A stretch of 64,000 bases of DNA from assembly GCF_002140975.2 (NCBI RefSeq), contig NZ_CP147247.1:3783001-3847000 (forward strand). Reading direction: 5' to 3'. This DNA is from Enterococcus sp. 9E7_DIV0242 (GTDB lineage: Bacteria; Bacillota; Bacilli; Lactobacillales; Enterococcaceae). Below the pieces are notes generated by a model. That model made no database searches. It had not been told where the DNA came from and saw nothing but the letters and a program-made list of their open reading frames with translations. The position numbers and the translations under genes were made by a program. Below are positions 18,582-27,313 of this stretch, piece by piece (the stretch's first letter is position 1; the number at the start of each line of letters is the position of its first letter).

Positions 18582-19004
18582 GTGAAACGGAAACTAGTCT
18601 TAGCCAGCCATGGCAATTTTGCGGAAGGCATCAAACATTCATTAGAGCTGATTTGTGGGAATACAGCCCCCATTCAAACGATCAATGCCTATACAGAAGA
18701 AGGCTTTGATCTGACTGCCGCTGTTGCACAGATAATGGCTGAGCAAGCAGCGGATGAACAGCTGATAGTGGTGACGGATTTGTTTGGCGGCAGTGTAAAT
18801 AATGAGTTTCTGACGTATATCTATCAAGAAAACTTTTTCTTGATTGCCGGTATGAATCTACCGCTTTTGATTGAGCTAGTCACACAGCTGAATAGTCCAC
18901 AACCAACGACAGAATGGATTCAAACGATTTTAAACAGCTCGAAACAGCTGATTCAATTCTGCAATACATCTGTTGAAGCAGAAATGATAGAAGAGGATTT
19001 TTAA
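18582..19004 (+). CDS. PTS system mannose-family EIIA component
   Basis: About 140 residues of the EIIA-Man fold. The phospho-accepting His is at about residue 10 in LVLASHGNFAEGIK; VVTDLFGGSVNNEF is the family's second signature. GTG at 18582 with AGGTG six bases upstream is chosen over the longer open frame from 18519. It transfers phosphate from HPr to the EIIB encoded next. First gene of the six-gene operon behind the sigma-54 promoter; corresponds to gfrA if the gfr assignment is right. Confidence 0.9.
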   Translation: MKRKLVLASHGNFAEGIKHSLELICGNTAPIQTINAYTEEGFDLTAAVAQIMAEQAADEQLIVVTDLFGGSVNNEFLTYIYQENFFLIAGMNLPLLIELVTQLNSPQPTTEWIQTILNSSKQLIQFCNTSVEAEMIEEDF

Positions 19005-19016
19005 GGAGGGAAAAAA

Positions 19017-19487
19017 ATGATCAAATTATTGAGAGTCGACCATCGTCTGTTACATGGTCAGGTTGCTTTTTCATGGACACAGGGGTTAGGTGCAGATTGT
19101 ATTTTGATTGCTAACGATGATGTGCCGGTCAATGAAATCAGAAAGACAACGATCAAACTGGCAAAACCGCAAGGAGTCAAATTAGTTATTAAAACTATTG
19201 AAGATTCGATCAAGGCACTTCAAAGTGGTGTCACAGATAAATACAAGTTATTTATTGTTGTTGAATCGGTGAGCGATGCGTATCGACTAGCTGAAGCGTA
19301 TTCGGATATTCGTCAAGTAAATCTGGGGGGCATGAAGGTAAGAGAAGGGACGCGATCGATTGGGAAGGCCGTCAATATTCTGCCAGAGGAAGAAGAGCTA
19401 GTAAAAAAAATGGCGAGTAATGGTGTGGAAGTTGAGATTCGTCAGGTGCCGGCAGATAAGAAAATTGTTGCTACAGAGGTATTGTAA
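19017..19487 (+). CDS. PTS system mannose-family EIIB component
   Basis: A 156-residue EIIB of the Man/Lev/sorbose type. The active-site His is about residue 13 in RVDHRLLHGQV; NLGGMKVREGTR and the C-terminal VEIRQVPAD are family features. It accepts phosphate from EIIA and passes it to the sugar moving through EIIC/EIID. An AAGGAGG site precedes the ATG, 12 bp after the EIIA stop. Cytoplasmic. Confidence 0.93.
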   Translation: MIKLLRVDHRLLHGQVAFSWTQGLGADCILIANDDVPVNEIRKTTIKLAKPQGVKLVIKTIEDSIKALQSGVTDKYKLFIVVESVSDAYRLAEAYSDIRQVNLGGMKVREGTRSIGKAVNILPEEEELVKKMASNGVEVEIRQVPADKKIVATEVL

Positions 19488-19507
19488 AAAAGAAAGGAAA
19501 TGATGAC

Positions 19508-20299
19508 ATGCTTATACAGGCACTTTTGTTAGGGCTAGTGGCTTTCATTGCCCAGTCAGAATACGCATTAGGGACGTCCCTACTGTCACGCCCCATTGTT
19601 ACTGGGTTGTTTACTGGTATAGTTCTTGGGGATATCAAAACAGGAATCATCATGGGCGCTACATTAGAATTAGCATTTATAGGTTCGTTTTCTGTTGGTG
19701 CATCGATTCCACCAGATGTTGTGACTGGTGGGATTTTAGGAACAGCTTTTGCCATTACTGCCGGAGCTGGCACAGAAACAGCACTGTTGCTTGGGTTGCC
19801 AATTGCAACATTAACATTGATTTTGAAAAATGTATATTTAGGTCTATTGATCCCAATCATGAACCATCGAGCAGATGCTTATGCGGAGGATGGAAACTAT
19901 AAGGGAGTAGAACGGATGCATTTAATGGCTGGCTTTGGCTTATCACTGATGCTTGCCTTGGTCGTTGCAATTTCTTTCTCTGTAGGGAGCAATACCATCA
20001 GCGGCTTATTGGAGATGATTCCAGCATTTGTTCAGCATGGTTTGTCTGTAGCAACAGGAATTATTCCAGCGCTTGGGTTTGCCATGCTAGCAAGACTGTT
20101 GATCAACAAAGCGGTGGCGCCGTACTTTTTCTTGGGCTTTGTGTTGGTTGGTTATTTAGATATTCCAGTGACGGGAATTGCTATCATCGGTGCAATTATT
20201 GCTGTGATCGTGGTCAATTTGACAAGTATGACAAAACGAGCTGAGATGCCGGTACAAACAACAGGTGGGGAGGTTGTTGATGATGACGAAGATTTCTGA
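19508..20299 (+). CDS. PTS system mannose-family EIIC component
   Basis: A 263-residue membrane channel subunit with the start QALLLGLVAFIAQSEYALG, the family motif GDIKTGIIMGATLELAFIG and a conserved GASIPPDVVTGGILGTA loop. Six to seven helices are expected. It works with EIID as the membrane complex. The acidic tail (GGEVVDDDEDF) overlaps the EIID start by 20 bp. Confidence 0.93.
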   Translation: MLIQALLLGLVAFIAQSEYALGTSLLSRPIVTGLFTGIVLGDIKTGIIMGATLELAFIGSFSVGASIPPDVVTGGILGTAFAITAGAGTETALLLGLPIATLTLILKNVYLGLLIPIMNHRADAYAEDGNYKGVERMHLMAGFGLSLMLALVVAISFSVGSNTISGLLEMIPAFVQHGLSVATGIIPALGFAMLARLLINKAVAPYFFLGFVLVGYLDIPVTGIAIIGAIIAVIVVNLTSMTKRAEMPVQTTGGEVVDDDEDF

Positions 20300-21104
20300 T
20301 CAGGAAGCAAAGATAACGAAAAAAGAATTAAACAAAGTGTTTTGGCGTTCCTTCCAAATGGAGTTTTCTTGGAACTATGAGCGGCAGATGAATCTGGCCT
20401 ATGTCTATGCCATGATCCCAATACTGAAAAAACTTTATAAAACAAAAGAGACAATGGCGGATGCACTTAAACGCCATTTAGAGTTCTTCAATACGACACC
20501 CCATATCGTCACATTGATTTTAGGGATCAACGCGGCGATGGAGGAAGAAAATGTCACGGACGAAGCCTTTGATGTTTCAGCAATCGATAGTATTAAGACC
20601 TCCTTGATGGGACCATTGGCCGGGCTAGGCGACTCCTTTTTCTGGGGTACCTTACGTCTGATTGCGACGGGTGTCGGTACTTCACTAGCATTGAAGGGCA
20701 ACATTCTTGGGCCAATTCTATTCCTACTAATTTTCAATATCCCTCATATCATCTTGCGCTATCTGTTTACAGGCTGGGGGTATAAATTAGGAACGGACTT
20801 TTTAAAGAAAATTCAAAGCAATGGTATGATGGAAAGTCTGACATTAGGAGCATCAATTATTGGTTTGATGGTGGTGGGGGCAATGACGGCCTCAATGATT
20901 GAAATCAATATACCGTTAACGATTGGTTCTGGGGATGAAGCAGTGACAGTTCAGAGTATTTTTGATGATATTGTGCCAAATATCCTATCTCTTGGCGCGT
21001 TTGGTGCAGTTTTCTACCTACTCAAAAAAGAAGTCAAACCATTGGCAATTCTAGGTGGTATGGCAGTGGTCGGCATTCTAGGGGCGTGGATCGGTTTATT
21101 TTAA
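20280..21104 (+). CDS. PTS system mannose-family EIID component
   Basis: About 274 residues. It has typical EIID motifs: FWRSFQMEFSWNYERQM near the N-terminus, NTTPHIVTLILGINAAMEE, MGPLAGLGDSFFWGTLR, and C-terminal helices. The frame opens at 20265, but ATG at 20280 has GGGGAGG six bases upstream. It completes the membrane part of the transporter. An AAGGAGG links it closely to the first SIS-domain gene, so uptake and breakdown of the phosphorylated substrate are co-expressed. Confidence 0.93.
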   Translation: MMTKISDQEAKITKKELNKVFWRSFQMEFSWNYERQMNLAYVYAMIPILKKLYKTKETMADALKRHLEFFNTTPHIVTLILGINAAMEEENVTDEAFDVSAIDSIKTSLMGPLAGLGDSFFWGTLRLIATGVGTSLALKGNILGPILFLLIFNIPHIILRYLFTGWGYKLGTDFLKKIQSNGMMESLTLGASIIGLMVVGAMTASMIEINIPLTIGSGDEAVTVQSIFDDIVPNILSLGAFGAVFYLLKKEVKPLAILGGMAVVGILGAWIGLF

Positions 21105-21116
21105 GGAGGACAGTGA

Positions 21117-22169
21117 ATGGCAACGATGATGGATTATATCCATGAAGAAAAAGAGGTTTTGGAAAAGATTATTACAGCGTTTCAACTTGTCGAAACGCAG
21201 CAGGCAGCTAAAATGAAAAACTGTTTGATTTTAGCTACCGGCTCGTCCATGAATGCTTGTATGGCGGCGAAATATTACATGGAAAAAACAGCGAAGATAA
21301 CGATCGACATCCAAGAACCCTATCACTTTTTACACTATGGTCGCGTGAATGCTGCGGTTGATACAGTGATTGCAGTTTCTCAAAGTGGTAAGAGCGCCTC
21401 GACAATTGATGCAATCAAAATAATCAATCAAGAGCAAAAGGTTCGTACACTGGCACTGACCGCAGTAGTAGATAGTCCGATCACAGCTTATGTCGATGAA
21501 GTGATTCCATTAAATATGGGGATCGAAACAGTTGGTTTTGTGACGAAGGGATACTCGGCAACAGTGGCTACTCTGATGTTGTTAAGCATTGCAATGGCCA
21601 ATGCTTCTGGAGAGATAACTGAGGAAGAAGTAGCAGGTAAGAAAAAGGACCTATTTTCGGCCATTGAAACTATTCCACAAATTATTGAAAAGACTGAAGC
21701 TTTCTTTTTGACTCACGAGGCTGAGTTCAGATTAGCCCAACGTTACATTAGCATTGGTTATGGTCCAAATTGGGGGACTGCAAAGGAATTTGAAACAAAA
21801 TTTACAGAGACTGTTCGTGTGCCAAGTAGCGGTTTTGAGCTAGAGGCATATATGCATGGTCCTTATCTTGAAGCAGATGCTAGTCACCTTCTCTTTTTTA
21901 TAGAAAATCATAGTCAGCAAGCAACTCGTTCACAGGCGCTGAATACGTATATGAGACAAGCTGTTGGCGAATGTTTGACCATCACCACAGAGAAATCTGA
22001 AGAAAAAAATGTTTTGGGATTAGATATGAAGGTGTCAGAAGAAATCAGTCCATTACTTCTGGTTGTTCCATTTCAGTTGTTGGCATATCGCATTGCAACA
22101 GCAAAAGGGATTGATTTAAGCCAAAGGATTTTCGATGATTTTGATGATGTACTTAAAAGTAAACGATGA
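21117..22169 (+). CDS. gfrE: SIS-domain protein, probable glucoselysine-6-phosphate deglycase
   Basis: A 350-residue double-SIS protein like the isomerase half of GlmS (LILATGSSMNACMAAKYYME; VIAVSQSGKSASTIDAIK; VPSSGFELEAYMHGPYLEAD), without a glutaminase domain. In Enterococcus faecium and Salmonella a Man-family PTS under a sigma-54 activator is followed by two such proteins that split glucoselysine- and fructoselysine-6-phosphate; gene order and regulator match that arrangement here. Assignment of E versus F is by similarity to GlmS rather than FrlB and is inferred. Other amino-sugar phosphates remain possible. Confidence 0.72.
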   Translation: MATMMDYIHEEKEVLEKIITAFQLVETQQAAKMKNCLILATGSSMNACMAAKYYMEKTAKITIDIQEPYHFLHYGRVNAAVDTVIAVSQSGKSASTIDAIKIINQEQKVRTLALTAVVDSPITAYVDEVIPLNMGIETVGFVTKGYSATVATLMLLSIAMANASGEITEEEVAGKKKDLFSAIETIPQIIEKTEAFFLTHEAEFRLAQRYISIGYGPNWGTAKEFETKFTETVRVPSSGFELEAYMHGPYLEADASHLLFFIENHSQQATRSQALNTYMRQAVGECLTITTEKSEEKNVLGLDMKVSEEISPLLLVVPFQLLAYRIATAKGIDLSQRIFDDFDDVLKSKR

Positions 22170-22182
22170 AGGAGAAAACAAG

Positions 22183-23187
22183 ATGTTGAAATTTGACGAA
22201 CAAAAGCAAGTGAAGGATATCCAAGGAGCATTAGAATTGCGCCCGCAGGTAGAGCAAATCATTGATGAAATCTATGCTAAAGGTTTTGATAATATCTACT
22301 ATTTAGGTATTGGTGGAACCTATGCTTCTGCTATGCAAGCTGTAACGTATATCAATGGTAAAAGCGATCTTCCTGTCTATGTGCAGCACGCCGCTGAATA
22401 CTATACAACAGGGAACCGCAGATTGACAAAAGATTCGTTGGTTATTTTATCTTCTGTGACTGGTACGACGCAAGAGGTCGTTGAGGCAGTAGAGGAAATC
22501 AAAAAAGTTGGGGCAACCTTGGTTGGGTTTATTGATGCGAAAGAGAGTGTACTGGCTGAAAAGTGTGACAAGGTGGTTACGTATCCGGCACCGGGAACAG
22601 AGCAGATCAAGTTCTTTATGGTTGCGGATCGCTTGATGAAAAATAATGGGGAGTTTGAGGACTATGAAGCTTATTATAAAGAGTTAGATGAACATTTGGC
22701 CGTTGGCTTAGTGGAAGCAGAAAAGAAAGCAGATGCCTTTGGCCTAGCCTTTGCTGAAGCACATCGTCATGACCCGATGCACTATTTTATTGGAGCCGGC
22801 AATCAATGGGGCGCAGTTTATTCTTATGCAATGTGTTATTGGGAAGAGCAAAGCTGGCTGCGTTCTAAATCGATTCATGCTGCAGAGTTTCTGCATGGGA
22901 CATTAGAGATCATTAATGAAACAACCGCGGTGACCTTATTCCTTGGTGAAGATGAGCAACGTCCACTTGCTGAACGTGTCGCGAAACTGTTGCCACGAAT
23001 TTGTGCGAATTACACCTTGATTGACTCAAAGGATTACGAAGTGAAAGGTATCAGTGAAAAATACCGTGGCCGTGTGCTCTCATTTCTATTGATGCACTGT
23101 GTCACACAAAGGATTGACGCTCATGTTGAAAAACTAAATTGTCACCCATTAGATATCAGACGCTATTACCGCCAGTTTGAGTACTAG
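22183..23187 (+). CDS. gfrF: SIS-domain protein, probable fructoselysine-6-phosphate deglycase
   Basis: About 334 residues with two SIS domains (YYLGIGGTYASAMQAV; VILSSVTGTTQEVVEAVEEI; SIHAAEFLHGTLEIINE) and the C-terminal DIRRYYRQFEY, closely resembling the DERRYY...VEY end of E. coli FrlB. The enzyme would release lysine and glucose 6-phosphate from PTS-phosphorylated fructoselysine. The frame is open from 22135 inside the previous gene, but AAGGAG before ATG 22183 sets the start. Last gene before a terminator. Confidence 0.78.
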   Translation: MLKFDEQKQVKDIQGALELRPQVEQIIDEIYAKGFDNIYYLGIGGTYASAMQAVTYINGKSDLPVYVQHAAEYYTTGNRRLTKDSLVILSSVTGTTQEVVEAVEEIKKVGATLVGFIDAKESVLAEKCDKVVTYPAPGTEQIKFFMVADRLMKNNGEFEDYEAYYKELDEHLAVGLVEAEKKADAFGLAFAEAHRHDPMHYFIGAGNQWGAVYSYAMCYWEEQSWLRSKSIHAAEFLHGTLEIINETTAVTLFLGEDEQRPLAERVAKLLPRICANYTLIDSKDYEVKGISEKYRGRVLSFLLMHCVTQRIDAHVEKLNCHPLDIRRYYRQFEY

Positions 23188-23196
23188 AAATAACAG

Positions 23197-23222
23197 ACCG
23201 CCGATTTTTGGCGGTTTTTTTC
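23197..23222 (+). terminator. Terminator of the PTS/deglycase operon
   Basis: ACCGCC and GGCGGT arms with a six-base loop and seven T residues, ten bases after the last stop codon. Confidence 0.9.
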
Positions 23223-23321
23223 GATTTGAAAGAATAATGTTATGTTGGTTCTAATTGAAAAGAACAAGCAGTGGATGAAATGTCGATTGAAAATGAGAAA
23301 AGGTGGGTGAAATTATTTCTC

Positions 23322-23371
23322 TAAAAAAGTTAAGGAGTCTAAGACATACATTTCTGTCTTACCCTCCTTAT
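23322..23371 (-). terminator. Terminator of the duplicated-domain lipoprotein gene
   Basis: On the minus strand TAAGGAG and AAGACA pair with downstream TGTCTTA and CTCCTTA and are followed by a T run (complement of ctaaaaaagt). It sits 10 bp after the stop. Confidence 0.8.
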
Positions 23372-23380
23372 ACGAGAATA

Positions 23381-24118
23381 TCAATCTACTATAGAAAACT
23401 CAACAGAAACATCACGAACAGAAAGTGTGTCGCCTTCGTGAAGAATAAGTCCTAGAATCTCTTCACTATAGTTACTGGGATTTCCTGCTTCTGATTCTAG
23501 CTTTTGGATGATTTTTTTTGCTTCAATAGAAGCAATGTATTTTCGAAAAACAGAGCCTTCATCTTCAGATGTATATTGACTGACTGGACCGTATCCATCT
23601 CCAATGGGAACTAGATTATAAGTTCTGGGGAGTAAATCCCCTCCTTCTCCGACTGCAAGGTCCCCTGTTAGAATTTTTTTGTCATTGGATTGAACGGTTT
23701 TGCTAAATTCAATGGATACATCTTGGATTGTTATGACAGAGCCTTCTCGCAGAACAAGCCCTTGTACTTTTTCGCTATAGTATTCTGGCTTAGCGGATTC
23801 CAAATCAGAAGAGAGAATAGTTTCTTTTCCTTCTGTGGAAGCCATGTGCCTACGGAAGGAAGAACTTTCCTCTCCATTAAGATATAAACTAACAGGGCCA
23901 TACCCAGCTCCGACAGCAACTAAATCATACGTATTAGCAGGTAAGTCACCATCTTTACCAATTGTTACTCTACCGGTAAAAGTTTTGATGGTACTTTTTT
24001 TTGAAGTATTCTTTGTTGAAGATTCAATCGAGTCTTTTGATGAATTTGTAGATTCTTTGGTAGTATTACAAGCGGAAAGTAAACTGAGTGATAGTAGTAG
24101 CAAAAATATTTTTTTCAT
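23381..24118 (-). CDS. Lipoprotein with two tandem homologous domains
   Basis: About 245 residues. Lipoprotein signal MKKIFLLLLSLSLLSAC with lipobox LSAC, then a Ser/Thr/Lys linker, then two copies of an ~85-residue unit: repeat 1 starts FTGRVTIGKDGDLPANTYDL, repeat 2 starts LTGDLAVGEGGDLLPRTYNL; both contain GYGPVS and end VxDVSxEFS. The unit resembles small beta-rich extracytoplasmic domains of Firmicute lipoproteins, but no named family is certain. GTG at 24127 falls in the ribosome site; ATG 24118 is preferred. Monocistronic. Confidence 0.85.
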   Translation of the reverse strand: MKKIFLLLLSLSLLSACNTTKESTNSSKDSIESSTKNTSKKSTIKTFTGRVTIGKDGDLPANTYDLVAVGAGYGPVSLYLNGEESSSFRRHMASTEGKETILSSDLESAKPEYYSEKVQGLVLREGSVITIQDVSIEFSKTVQSNDKKILTGDLAVGEGGDLLPRTYNLVPIGDGYGPVSQYTSEDEGSVFRKYIASIEAKKIIQKLESEAGNPSNYSEEILGLILHEGDTLSVRDVSVEFSIVD

Positions 24119-24429
24119 TTGGAACACTCCCTTTTTTTGTACAACAATATTTTAAACAGAAAAAATTGTAACATAAAAAGTCAATGTTTCATATAGTATT
24201 TTACACTTGGACATAGCTTGCTAGAGCTACTTACCCATAACTTTTAAGTCAATCGCATTAAAAATGCAAAAACTAGCACTGATTTGCTATGTGAAAATTG
24301 ATACAATGATTAAAAAGGTGGTACGAATAATGTTTAACATGACTACTATCGCGGATTGTAAATATAAAGAGAAAGTATTTTCTTTGGTAGGTTGCTGAAA
24401 TTATAGACAATATGAAAGAGGATCTAGGG
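24119..24429. other. Intergenic region
   Basis: About 310 AT-rich bases between the divergent lipoprotein and the decayed SMI1-like gene. No ORF, strong hairpin or repeat was found. Confidence 0.35.
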
Positions 24430-24667
24430 ATGAGTAAAGAGAAAAAAGATGATCGCTGGAAAGAGTTTGATTTTAAGAGTTTTTGGAAGGTTTCAGGTTA
24501 CGCGAAAAAAAGAATGCGAGGGCAGTTATTTTGATGCAGGCAATGTGGCGTATATTGAGGAGACATTGGGCTACAAACTTCCTGAGTCCTATCTTTCTTT
24601 TATGAAAAGACAAAAGAGTGGCATACCAATAAAAGGTAATTCTAGAACTGCTACACCGACAAGTTAG
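24430..24667 (+). pseudogene. SMI1/KNR4 (SUKH) family protein, broken
   Basis: The frame from ATG 24430 (MSKEKKDDRWKEFDFKSFW...GYAKK) is lost at an A7 tract at about 24509-24515; removing one A continues it into ECEGSYFDAGNVAYIEETLG and YKLPESYLSFMKRQKSG, the classic SMI1/KNR4 N-terminal signature. It then stops at TATPTS, well short of a full ~150-residue domain. Such proteins are often immunity proteins for polymorphic toxins; no toxin is nearby. The one-base shift could be phase variable or a sequencing error, but the early stop is a second lesion. Confidence 0.75.
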
Positions 24668-25144
24668 TCGGAGACAGGAGTGACAATCAGAGAGTTTTCC
24701 TATAGGATGCAGATCATAAGTAGTCATTTTAGTGAGTATGTGGATGAAAAGCTGATACGTGATGCGATAGATATGATGGCTGAATATTGCAGTATGGAAA
24801 TCAAATTTTTTTACTGAAAAATCATCTGAAACATAGTTTTATGCAGTGTACGATGAAAGATAATGCTTGGCAGAGAATGTCTTTGGATGAAGTGAAGGAG
24901 CAGTAAATGGATAAAGAAAAAGCGAAAAGAAGAGTATCTTTTCATTCGTCAAGAAATGAGGATATTGAAAACTCGTTATGGGATAGTAGATTTGTTCGAT
25001 TATTCAAAGGAGAAAGAGGCATTTCACGAAATAATTCAGCTTACATATTTATTAGCTGATGACTTACAAAAGGAACGACTGGAAAAAGAATATCGACTGA
25101 GAAAACAGAAGTCAAGAAAGCTAAAAAAGAAAATTACCTGTTGA
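24668..25144 (+). pseudogene. Decayed coding fragments
   Basis: Short open pieces without intact genes: one ending SEYVDEKLIRDAIDMMAEYC (about 24690-24819), one ending KDNAWQRMSLDEVKEQ (to 24905), and one reading EEYLFIRQEMRILKTRYGIV then LFDYSKEKEAFHEIIQLTYL and a basic tail (about 24915-25144). The last may start as MDKEKAK at 24907 with a frameshift in an A-rich tract. No family is recognised; they may have belonged to the same lost immunity region. Confidence 0.45.
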
Positions 25145-25225
25145 CTCATACCTTACGTAACGGTTTATAGTTTAGATAGAGCTTAATACGGCTATAAGCA
25201 ATAGAAGAAAGAGGAGAGATGTAAA

Positions 25226-25759
25226 ATGGCTAGACCAACAACAAAGAATGATCTTATTCAATCAGGAAATGAAAGCTTTGACAAATTGATGGAGTTGCTA
25301 GATTCATTGACGATAGAACAACTGACAGGTACATTTTCTTTTGATGTAGAAAAAGAAAAGGGGGAGCATTGGAAGCGTGACAGAAATATCCATGATGTGC
25401 TTATTCATTTGTATGAGTGGCAGCAATTATTGCTAGACTGGGTAGCTGCAAATAGAAATGGAGAGACAAAACAGTTTCTTAAAGAGGGCTACAATTGGAA
25501 ATCCTACGGAGCGATGAACGTAGAGTTTATGGAAAAGCATAAAGACGGGACGTACGAAGAAGCATTAGCCCTTCTTAAGGAGAGTCATAAAAAGGTCATG
25601 AAATTAGCAGAAGAATTCTCAAATGATGAACTGTTTTCTAAAAAGGTATTTCCATGGGTTGGTGGTTCTACGTTAGGTAGTTATTTTGTCTCTACAACTG
25701 TTAGTCACTATGAATGGGCAACTAAGAAAATCAGAAAATATAAAAAATCTATTGTTTAA
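25226..25759 (+). CDS. ClbS/DfsB-family protein (DinB-like four-helix bundle)
   Basis: A 177-residue protein starting MARPTTKNDLIQSGNESFDK, the hallmark start of the ClbS/DfsB (DUF1706) family, with conserved HDVLIHLYEWQQLLLDW, GYNWKSYGAMN and TVSHYEWATKKIRKY. ClbS is a cyclopropane hydrolase protecting against colibactin; most relatives such as DfsB have no proven role. AAAGAGGAGAG precedes the ATG. Monocistronic and intact. Confidence 0.88.
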   Translation: MARPTTKNDLIQSGNESFDKLMELLDSLTIEQLTGTFSFDVEKEKGEHWKRDRNIHDVLIHLYEWQQLLLDWVAANRNGETKQFLKEGYNWKSYGAMNVEFMEKHKDGTYEEALALLKESHKKVMKLAEEFSNDELFSKKVFPWVGGSTLGSYFVSTTVSHYEWATKKIRKYKKSIV

Positions 25760-26031
25760 AAGTGACTGTAATAGAACGTCTATATTTTAAAAAATAAGTG
25801 AATTTTTGCATTCAGTTTTAAAAAAATAGTGAGAAGTAGTAAAATAAAACGTAACTATTTCTATATAATGCTATACTTATCCCCAAAAATAGTGTAGTAT
25901 TAGAAGAGTAGTATAATTGATTGCTAAATTAAAAGGTCATTTCATTCATATTGAGTGTCTTATCTCCTCTTTTTTTATCACGAAGGTATTGCAAATAATG
26001 ATTGTGCAGTGAGCACAAGGAGGAAGATTTT

Positions 26032-26232
26032 ATGAATACAGGTACAGTGAAATGGTTTAATGCAGACAAAGGTTTTGGTTTTATCACGCAAGAGAATGGA
26101 ACAGATGTATTTGCTCATTTTTCAGCAATACAAGGTGAGGGCTTCAAGAGTTTGGATGAAGGTCAAGCTGTGACATTTGATATAGAAGATGGTCAACGTG
26201 GACCACAAGCAGTAAACATTTTCAAGAACTAA
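26032..26232 (+). CDS. Cold-shock protein, CspA family
   Basis: A 66-residue single cold-shock domain: [15 protein letters not shown] (RNP1) and [10 protein letters not shown] (RNP2), ending [10 protein letters not shown]. It binds single-stranded RNA/DNA and melts RNA structure. The ATG at 26032 follows AAGGAGG; the longer frame from 26002 has no such site. A leader of 100 nt or more without another gene precedes it, as is usual for cold-inducible csp mRNAs. Followed by a terminator. Confidence 0.96.
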   Translation: MNTGTVKWFNADKGFGFITQENGTDVFAHFSAIQGEGFKSLDEGQAVTFDIEDGQRGPQAVNIFKN

Positions 26233-26245
26233 AGTAGTCTATAAA

Positions 26246-26275
26246 AACGATCCAATTGTTTGGATCGTTTTTTCT
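26246..26275 (+). terminator. Terminator of the cold-shock gene
   Basis: AACGATCCAA and TTGGATCGTT arms with a three-base loop and a T run. Confidence 0.92.
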
Positions 26276-26342
26276 TATATTATTGCTAAGTTACTGAGGA
26301 AATTGCAGGGAGTTTAGGTCAATAAGGAAAAGGGGCTAATTT

Positions 26343-26567
26343 ATGAGCTTTTACGGACATAAACAAGGAATCATATCTGAAAAAGGGCAATCGTTTTTTG
26401 AAGGACAGGAAGTATCATTTATCTACAGAAAAGAAATGAGAACAGGTAGTATAGATGTGCTGAGAGTCAATTCCGCAGTGATCAGTATTAAGGATATCTT
26501 GAATCAAAAGGAACAAAATGAAAAAACCGTGGTCAATTATGAAAAGTTAATGGCAGTTTATAACTAG
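26343..26567 (+). CDS. Small DUF2187-like protein
   Basis: A 74-residue protein. Residues 18-65 read GQEVSFIYRKEMRTGSIDVL through VISI to EKTVVNYEKLMAV, the pattern of YkvS-like DUF2187 proteins, which form a KOW/SH3-like barrel. A GGGG ribosome site is present and a terminator follows. Function unknown; family assignment is by eye. Confidence 0.65.
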   Translation: MSFYGHKQGIISEKGQSFFEGQEVSFIYRKEMRTGSIDVLRVNSAVISIKDILNQKEQNEKTVVNYEKLMAVYN

Positions 26568-26619
26568 TTTTAGAAATCATTGCAAGAAATAGCTTTATAT
26601 CGAGTAAATAAAGAGCAGT

Positions 26620-26673
26620 ATGGACAGATGAAATCTCAGTAAAATCACTGAGGACTGATCTGTCCATTTTTTT
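26620..26673 (+). terminator. Terminator after the DUF2187-like gene
   Basis: TGGACAGAT pairs with ATCTGTCCA and an inner CTCAG/CTGAG stem forms; seven T residues follow. Confidence 0.88.
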
Positions 26674-26816
26674 ATTGCAAGCAGATATAAAAAAATGAGG
26701 TCAAACTGTTTTATTTAATGATTCGATGAGATAATGGATAAAGAATATTTAAACTGAAACAATTAGGTAAGGAGGTTATGGCTGAAGTGGTCAGCTTCAA
26801 GCAATAAGGAAAAAAA

Positions 26817-26878
26817 GCTGCTTCTGCAACATCACTTATCCGGTTTTAAAGGATTGAGGCCTACTTATGTCACAGCCC
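26817..26878. repeat. 62-bp dispersed intergenic repeat, copy A
   Basis: Aligns without gaps to 61780-61841 (about 48 of 62 bases identical by hand count), sharing TGCTTCTG, GTTTTAAAGG, TGAGGC and CACAGCCC. It lies just upstream of the NTF2-like gene. A further weak match to GAAGTGGTCAGCTTCAAGCA (26784-26803) occurs at 29654-29673. Confidence 0.65.
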
Positions 26879-26910
26879 CGAGTAAAACAATTATTTATAG
26901 GAGGTGGAAA

Positions 26911-27309
26911 ATGAAAAAAACGGTGTTGGCATTTATAGAAGCTATCAATGAACAGAACGTACCTAGAATTATTCAAATGATGGCAGAAGATTTTTATTTT
27001 ATTGATACTTATGGACATAAGGAAAACAAGGAACAAATGAAAACTGGCTGGCAAGGTTATTTTAATTGGTTTCCAGATTATGTTATTGAGGTAGAGGAAT
27101 ATATTGAAGCAGAAAAGTGTTCAATAATTATTGGCAAAGCAAGTGCATCTTATAAAGGGAAGAAATCAAGATACTGGCAAATTCCAGCTTGCTGGAAAGT
27201 AGCAGTCAAAAATAATCAAATTCAGCGCTGGCAAGTGTTTTGTGATTCTAAAAAACAATTAGATTCCATGCAAACACCTATTTTTGAAAATGAACAAAAA
27301 GGAGAATAG
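26911..27309 (+). CDS. SnoaL/NTF2-like domain protein
   Basis: About 132 residues starting MKKTVLAFIEAINEQNVPRI, with MMAEDFYFIDTYGHKENKEQ and GWQGYFNWFPDYVIEVEEYI, the cone-shaped NTF2-like fold of SnoaL/ester-cyclase-type proteins; function in such single-domain proteins is usually unknown. AGGAGGTGG precedes ATG 26911, so the longer frame from 26854 is rejected. The next gene starts 4 bp after the stop, suggesting co-translation. Confidence 0.82.
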   Translation: MKKTVLAFIEAINEQNVPRIIQMMAEDFYFIDTYGHKENKEQMKTGWQGYFNWFPDYVIEVEEYIEAEKCSIIIGKASASYKGKKSRYWQIPACWKVAVKNNQIQRWQVFCDSKKQLDSMQTPIFENEQKGE

Positions 27310-27313
27310 CGAT

